This document shows, piece after piece, positions 5,129 through 9,096 of a stretch of DNA of 9,096 nucleotides; position 1 is the stretch's first letter; the number at the start of each line of letters is the position of its first letter. Position numbers and translations under genes: made by a program. The stretch comes from CAG-307 sp964524125 (GTDB taxonomy: Bacteria > Bacillota_I > Bacilli_A > Acholeplasmatales > Anaeroplasmataceae), in assembly GCA_964524125.1 (NCBI GenBank), contig CAZGBY010000053.1, positions 1-9,096 on the forward strand, read 5' to 3'. The notes under the pieces were generated by a model. The model had not been told where the DNA came from. It ran no database searches and saw only the letters and a list, made by a program, of their open reading frames with translations.

Positions 5129-7879
5129 ATGACAAGTTATGAGAAAATGACAATTAAAGAAACAGAAGAACTACTTAATACCTCAATAGATAAGGGATTA
5201 AGTGAAGAAGAGGTAAAATCACGTCAAGAAAAATATGGTAAGAATATTTTAAAAGAAGAGGAAAAACCATCTAAGATAAAAATATTTTTATCTCAATTAA
5301 ATGATCCAATGATTTTTGTACTTTTTGGTGCTATTTTACTTACTATTTTAATTTCAATTTATGAAACTGTAAAAACTATAAAAAATGGTGATGCATTTTC
5401 ATTTACTAAAACTGGAGATTGGCCAGATGTAGTTATAATTTTAGCTGTTATTTTAATTAATGCTATTATAGGTACTATTCAAGAACTTAAAGCTTTAAAT
5501 TCGCTTGAAGCTTTAAAAAAGATGTCATCTCCTTTAGCTTTAGTTTTACGTGATGGAAAAAAATCTAAAATTAAATCAGAAGATTTAGTTGTAGGAGATA
5601 TCGTATACATTGAAGATGGAGATACAATATGTGCAGATTTAAGGCTTGTTGAGACACATAACTTAAAAGTGATGGAATCATCACTTACTGGAGAAGTTGA
5701 ACCAGTACTTAAAGACTGTAATGTTACATTTTCAAATAATGTTGGTATTGCAGATAGAATTAATCAAGTTTTTGCATCTACAACTGTAACTTATGGTAGA
5801 GGCTGTGGAATTGTAACAAATACAGGTATGTCTACTGAAATTGGTAAGATAGCTTCATATGTAAGTGAAGAAGAAACTAAATCTACACCACTTCAAAATG
5901 TACTTGCTAAACTTTCTAAGGTATTAGGATATTTAACACTTGCAATTGTTTTAGTTGTACTTGTTGTTGATATTATTTGGATATTTATAGATGGTAAAAA
6001 TATGCTTCTTGAACCATATATTGAAGCTATACTTTCTTCTATATCACTTGCTGTAGCCGCAATCCCTGAAGGCTTAGCTGCAGTTGTGACTATAGTACTT
6101 TCAATTGGTGTATCTAGAATGGCTCATGCAAATACTATTGTAAGAAAATTACATAGTGTTGAAACACTAGGTTCTGTAAGTGTTATTTGTTCAGATAAAA
6201 CAGGTACATTAACTCAAAATAAAATGATAGTTACATCTTGTTATACATTAAATAATTATTATGATATAGAATCTAACGATTATATAATGTCACCTGAACT
6301 TGAACTATTATCTAAAGGTATGACACTGTGTTCTAATGCTTCAATTGATGGAAATATATTAGGTGACCCTACTGAAGTTGCGCTTCTTTTACTTGCAGAA
6401 AAATTAGATTTAAATAAAAAGATTATTGAAGAAAATATTTGTCGTATTGATGAACTTCCATTCGAAAGTCAAAGAAAAATGATGTCAGTTCTAGTTAATG
6501 AAAATAGTAAAAGTATTCTTTATACTAAGGGAGCTTTAGATAGTATTTTAAAACATACTACTAAGATTTTAGATAACAATACTATAAGAAATATAACAAA
6601 AGAAGATATTGATAAAATAGAAGAAGCTAATAAACATTATTCTTCACTTGCACTTAGAGTTTTAGCACTAGCATATAAAGAGACTGATTCTATTAGTGAA
6701 GATGATCTTGTATTTGTAGGTCTTACTGCAATGATTGACCCACCAAGAAAAGAAGTACCAGCTGCTATAGAAAAATTAAAGAATGCCGGTATAAAGACAA
6801 TAATGATTACAGGAGATCATAAGGAAACTGCATTTGCAGTTGCTAATAAAATTGGTTTATGTACATCTATTGATGAATGTATGACAGGAGAAGAATTAGA
6901 TAGATTATCTGAAGAAGAAATTAAAGAAGTATGTAAATATAAGAAAGTATTTGCTAGAGTATCTCCTGAAAATAAAGTACAAATTGTATCAGCTTTTCAA
7001 AGCTTAGGTCATATTTGTGCTATGACAGGTGATGGTGTTAATGATGCACCTTCTTTATCCAAAGCTGATATAGGTATTTCAATGGGGATAACTGGTACTG
7101 ATGTAGCTAAAGATGCATCTGATATGATTTTACAAGACGATAATTTTGCCTCTATAGAACTTGCAGTTGAAGAAGGAAGAGGAATATATGAAAATATTAA
7201 GAAAGTTGTATATTTCTTACTTGGTTCTAATATTGCTGAAGTTTTTGCAATGTTATTATTAATTGTTATAGGACTTCCTCAACCTTTAATTGCTATTCAT
7301 CTATTATGGGTTAATTTAATTACCGATTCACTTCCCGCTATAGCTTTGGGTATGCAACCCAAAGATAAAGATATTATGGATGAAAAACCAAGAGATCCAA
7401 ATGAAGGAATTTTTGCTAATAAAGGATTGTTCCAAACTTTGTTTTATGGAGCTATTATTACAATAGGTGTTGTAATTGCTTATTTATCTTGTGGATGGTT
7501 AAATGGTGCTTATTCAATTTCAAATATAAAAGCTTTATATGAAGAAAATAATACAATTTTACTTCATGCTCAAACAATGGCTTTTACTACGTTAGCATTT
7601 TCTGAAATATTCCATATGTTAGGTTCTGCCAATATTAAAAAGAGTGTAAAAAATATTTTCTCATATAAAAACTATATGCTATATATAGCATTCGCTCTTG
7701 GTATCCTACTTCAACTTTTAGTTATAGAAGTACCATCAGTTAGAAACTTATTTTCAACTTCTAATTTAAGTTTAAATGAATGGTTAATTACATTAGCATT
7801 CTCGATATTACCTTTAGTAATTCATGAAATTATTATTTTAATTAATTATATAAAGTTAAAAACAAACAAAAAATCATAA
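5129..7879 (+). CDS. P-type cation-transporting ATPase, SERCA/PMCA-like, likely Mn2+ (or Ca2+) efflux pump
   Basis: This is a 916-residue inner-membrane pump of P-type class II, of normal length. The N-terminal cation-ATPase domain (about 1-50) precedes about ten membrane segments. The actuator motif is TGEV (187-190). Segment 4 has IPEGL (Pro313, Glu314). The phosphorylation site is Asp356 in DKTGTLT, and the nucleotide and P-domain motifs are TGDHKETA (561-568) and TGDGVNDAP (633-641). Segment 6 has NLITDSLPA (729-737) with Asn729 and Asp733 at the positions that bind ion in SERCA. These residues fit Ca2+/Mn2+ transport rather than heavy-metal P1B pumps: no CPC motif or N-terminal metal-binding domain is present. 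Motifs alone cannot separate Ca2+ from Mn2+, but the yybP-ykoY riboswitch in its leader favours Mn2+ detoxification. Translation starts from a strong AAGGAGG 6 nt before the ATG. No terminator is evident downstream. Confidence 0.95.
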   Translation: MTSYEKMTIKETEELLNTSIDKGLSEEEVKSRQEKYGKNILKEEEKPSKIKIFLSQLNDPMIFVLFGAILLTILISIYETVKTIKNGDAFSFTKTGDWPDVVIILAVILINAIIGTIQELKALNSLEALKKMSSPLALVLRDGKKSKIKSEDLVVGDIVYIEDGDTICADLRLVETHNLKVMESSLTGEVEPVLKDCNVTFSNNVGIADRINQVFASTTVTYGRGCGIVTNTGMSTEIGKIASYVSEEETKSTPLQNVLAKLSKVLGYLTLAIVLVVLVVDIIWIFIDGKNMLLEPYIEAILSSISLAVAAIPEGLAAVVTIVLSIGVSRMAHANTIVRKLHSVETLGSVSVICSDKTGTLTQNKMIVTSCYTLNNYYDIESNDYIMSPELELLSKGMTLCSNASIDGNILGDPTEVALLLLAEKLDLNKKIIEENICRIDELPFESQRKMMSVLVNENSKSILYTKGALDSILKHTTKILDNNTIRNITKEDIDKIEEANKHYSSLALRVLALAYKETDSISEDDLVFVGLTAMIDPPRKEVPAAIEKLKNAGIKTIMITGDHKETAFAVANKIGLCTSIDECMTGEELDRLSEEEIKEVCKYKKVFARVSPENKVQIVSAFQSLGHICAMTGDGVNDAPSLSKADIGISMGITGTDVAKDASDMILQDDNFASIELAVEEGRGIYENIKKVVYFLLGSNIAEVFAMLLLIVIGLPQPLIAIHLLWVNLITDSLPAIALGMQPKDKDIMDEKPRDPNEGIFANKGLFQTLFYGAIITIGVVIAYLSCGWLNGAYSISNIKALYEENNTILLHAQTMAFTTLAFSEIFHMLGSANIKKSVKNIFSYKNYMLYIAFALGILLQLLVIEVPSVRNLFSTSNLSLNEWLITLAFSILPLVIHEIIILINYIKLKTNKKS

Positions 7880-7915
7880 AATAATCTTAAATAAATAGTA
7901 ATTTTTAAATGATTG

Positions 7916-7924
7916 TGCTAAAAT
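7916..7924 (+). promoter_or_regulatory. Candidate extended -10 promoter of the DAHP synthase gene
   Basis: The sequence TGCTAAAAT fits TGn plus a -10 with one mismatch. The region 17 nt upstream (TAGTAA) is a poor -35. The predicted start near 7931 leaves a leader of about 20 nt before the ATG at 7950. Without it, the gene would rely on read-through from the ATPase, which has no clear terminator. Confidence 0.4.
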
Positions 7925-7949
7925 TATTAAAAGAAATGGATGTGTTAGT

Positions 7950-8987
7950 ATGAATATGGAATTCAAATCAAAATTACCTATACCTCAAGAGGTTAAAAAG
8001 ATGTATCCTGTAACGGAAGAAATGAAACTTCAAAAAGAAAAAAATGATGAAGAAATAAAAAAAATTTTTACAGGAGAAAGTGATAAATTATTATTACTTG
8101 TAGGTCCATGTTCAGCTGATAGAGAAGATGCTGTACTTGATTATATGAAACGTCTTCGTGATTTACAAGAACTTGTAAAAGATGAAATTTTAATTGTACC
8201 AAGAGTTTATACAAATAAACCACGTACAACAGGTGCTGGTTATAAAGGAATGTTACATCAACCAGATCCTAATGCTAAACCTGATATGTTAAAAGGTGTT
8301 ATCGCAATTAGAAGATTACATATGGAAATATTAAAACAAACTGGTTTTTCTGGCGCTGATGAAATGTTATATCCAGATAATTATCGTTATTTAAATGACT
8401 TACTTTCATATGTAGCAGTAGGTGCTAGATCTGTTGAAAATCAAGAACATAGATTAACTTCATCTGGTATTAATGTACCTGTTGGTATGAAAAATCCAAC
8501 AAGTGGAGATATTTCTGTAATGATGAATGCAATAAAAGCTGCTCAGTCATCTCATGTGTTTATTTATAGAGGTTGGGAAGTTGAATCATTTGGTAATGAT
8601 CTTTCTCATGCAATACTTAGAGGATATGTTGATTCAAAAGGTGTATCTCATCCTAATTATCATTATGAAGATTTAGTATCATTATATGATGTATATCAAT
8701 CATCTGGACTTAAAAATCCTGCTGTAATTGTTGATTGTAATCATTCTAATTCTGGTAAGAAGTATTTAGAACAAATAAGAATTGCAAAAGAAGTACTTCA
8801 TTCAACTCGTTATAATGAAAATCTAAGAAAAATGGTTAAAGGTTTAATGATTGAATCTTATATTGAAGACGGAAATCAACCAGTTGATGGCACAGTATAT
8901 GGTAAATCTATTACAGATCCTTGTTTAGGATTTGAAAAAACTAAAGAATTAGTATTAGAAATCGCAAAATTACGTAAAAATAAATAA
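7950..8987 (+). CDS. aroF: 3-deoxy-7-phosphoheptulonate (DAHP) synthase, class I-alpha (AroF/G/H type)
   Basis: DAHP synthase condenses PEP with erythrose 4-phosphate, the committed step of the shikimate pathway to aromatic amino acids. The 345-residue length and motifs are those of the AroG/AroF/AroH group: LLVGPCSAD, RVYTNKPRTTGAGYKG, GARSVENQEHRL and GMKNPTSGD. The metal ligands are visible as Cys54, His265 (DCNHSNSGKK), Glu302 (MIESYIEDGNQ) and Asp323 (SITDPCLGF), matching the spacing of the E. coli enzyme. An N-terminal segment before the barrel (about 1-45) is present, as in feedback-regulated members, but which aromatic amino acid inhibits it cannot be told. The start is the ATG at 7950, with a modest GGATG (7938-7942) upstream; Met3 is a less well spaced alternative. 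No other aromatic pathway gene is nearby. The exact paralogue letter is uncertain. Confidence 0.95.
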   Translation: MNMEFKSKLPIPQEVKKMYPVTEEMKLQKEKNDEEIKKIFTGESDKLLLLVGPCSADREDAVLDYMKRLRDLQELVKDEILIVPRVYTNKPRTTGAGYKGMLHQPDPNAKPDMLKGVIAIRRLHMEILKQTGFSGADEMLYPDNYRYLNDLLSYVAVGARSVENQEHRLTSSGINVPVGMKNPTSGDISVMMNAIKAAQSSHVFIYRGWEVESFGNDLSHAILRGYVDSKGVSHPNYHYEDLVSLYDVYQSSGLKNPAVIVDCNHSNSGKKYLEQIRIAKEVLHSTRYNENLRKMVKGLMIESYIEDGNQPVDGTVYGKSITDPCLGFEKTKELVLEIAKLRKNK

Positions 8988-8994
8988 AAATATC

Positions 8995-9023
8995 TTGCAA
9001 ATAAATCAGTTATGATGTAAAAT
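8995..9023 (+). promoter_or_regulatory. Promoter of tRNA-Ser
   Basis: The -35 is TTGCAA (8995-9000), followed by an exact 17-nt spacer and TAAAAT (9018-9023). The predicted start near 9030 is about 12 nt before the mature tRNA, a short leader for RNase P to remove. The promoter starts within 8 nt of the DAHP synthase stop. Confidence 0.7.
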
Positions 9024-9038
9024 ATATATCGTAACTGA
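9006..9038. repeat. 11-bp inverted repeat flanking the tRNA-Ser -10 box
   Basis: TCAGTTATGAT (9006-9016) and ATCGTAACTGA (9028-9038) are inverted copies with one difference that would still pair as G-U in RNA; the 11-nt spacer holds the -10. No T-run follows, so it is a poor intrinsic terminator for aroF. It could be a protein-binding site or a 3'-end stem on read-through aroF mRNA. Confidence 0.5.
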
Positions 9039-9041
9039 CGT

Positions 9042-9096
9042 GGAGAAATACCCAAGCCCGGTTGAAGGGATCGGTCTTGAAAACCGACAGGGGATG
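9042..9096 (+). tRNA. tRNA-Ser (anticodon UGA), 3' part beyond window
   Basis: The gene starts with acceptor strand GGAGAAA (9042-9048) and TA. The D arm closes with CCC (9051-9053) and GGG (9067-9069). The anticodon stem TCGGT/ACCGA (9071-9075 and 9083-9087) holds loop CTTGAAA with anticodon TGA at 9078-9080, reading UCA codons. The bases after 9087 (CAGGGGATG) begin the long variable arm typical of serine tRNA. The T arm and acceptor 3' strand lie outside the window. Confidence 0.93.

Noticed and set aside
7899..7926. TAATTTT / AAAATTA inverted repeat after the ATPase gene
   Set aside because: The arms are pure A/T, the loop is 14 nt and no T-run follows, so it is not a credible terminator; it overlaps the candidate -10 of the next gene.
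7936..7953. Five-codon frame MDVLV whose TGA overlaps the DAHP synthase ATG (ATGA)
   Set aside because: It could be a translationally coupled leader peptide, but there is only a weak AAAAG upstream, no aromatic codons are present, and no attenuator hairpins are seen.

Overview
The window is very AT-rich, with compact single-gene transcription units, strong AAGGAGG-type ribosome-binding sites and classical sigma-A style promoters. This points to a low-GC Gram-positive bacterium (Firmicutes, possibly an uncultured gut Bacilli or Clostridia lineage). All complete genes end in TAA or TAG and tryptophan is written TGG, so nothing requires the mycoplasma genetic code. The lineage is inferred from composition and gene style only.

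Layout, left to right. At positions 1-40 there may be the tail of an unidentified plus-strand gene; it faces a hairpin terminator (57-91) shared with the convergent minus-strand gene ispG (90-1127, isoprenoid MEP pathway). ispG is divergent from rpmG (1252-1401, zinc-ribbon ribosomal protein L33, only 49 residues), and their promoters lie back to back in 1144-1198. Behind the rpmG terminator is an MBL-fold, glyoxalase-II-like hydrolase (1454-2050). Then come ppdK (2180-4816, pyruvate phosphate dikinase), a leader holding a yybP-ykoY family Mn2+ riboswitch, and the P-type cation ATPase it controls (5129-7879). The window ends with a class I DAHP synthase (7950-8987) and the first part of a tRNA-Ser(UGA) gene (from 9042, cut by the window end).

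The genes are mostly housekeeping and do not form one pathway. PPDK interconverts pyruvate and PEP, and DAHP synthase consumes PEP to start aromatic synthesis. IspG makes an isoprenoid precursor, and L33 and tRNA-Ser serve translation. The best-defined regulatory unit is 4920-7879: a promoter with a 17-nt spacer, a 22-bp perfect palindrome over its -10 and predicted start site, a Mn2+-sensing aptamer, an anti-antiterminator / antiterminator / terminator set that can be read directly from complementarity, and then the efflux ATPase. I found no mobile element, CRISPR array, phage gene or clearly new biological system. The most interesting structures are regulatory: the riboswitch switching architecture, the palindrome over its promoter, and an 11-bp inverted repeat centred on the tRNA-Ser -10 region.
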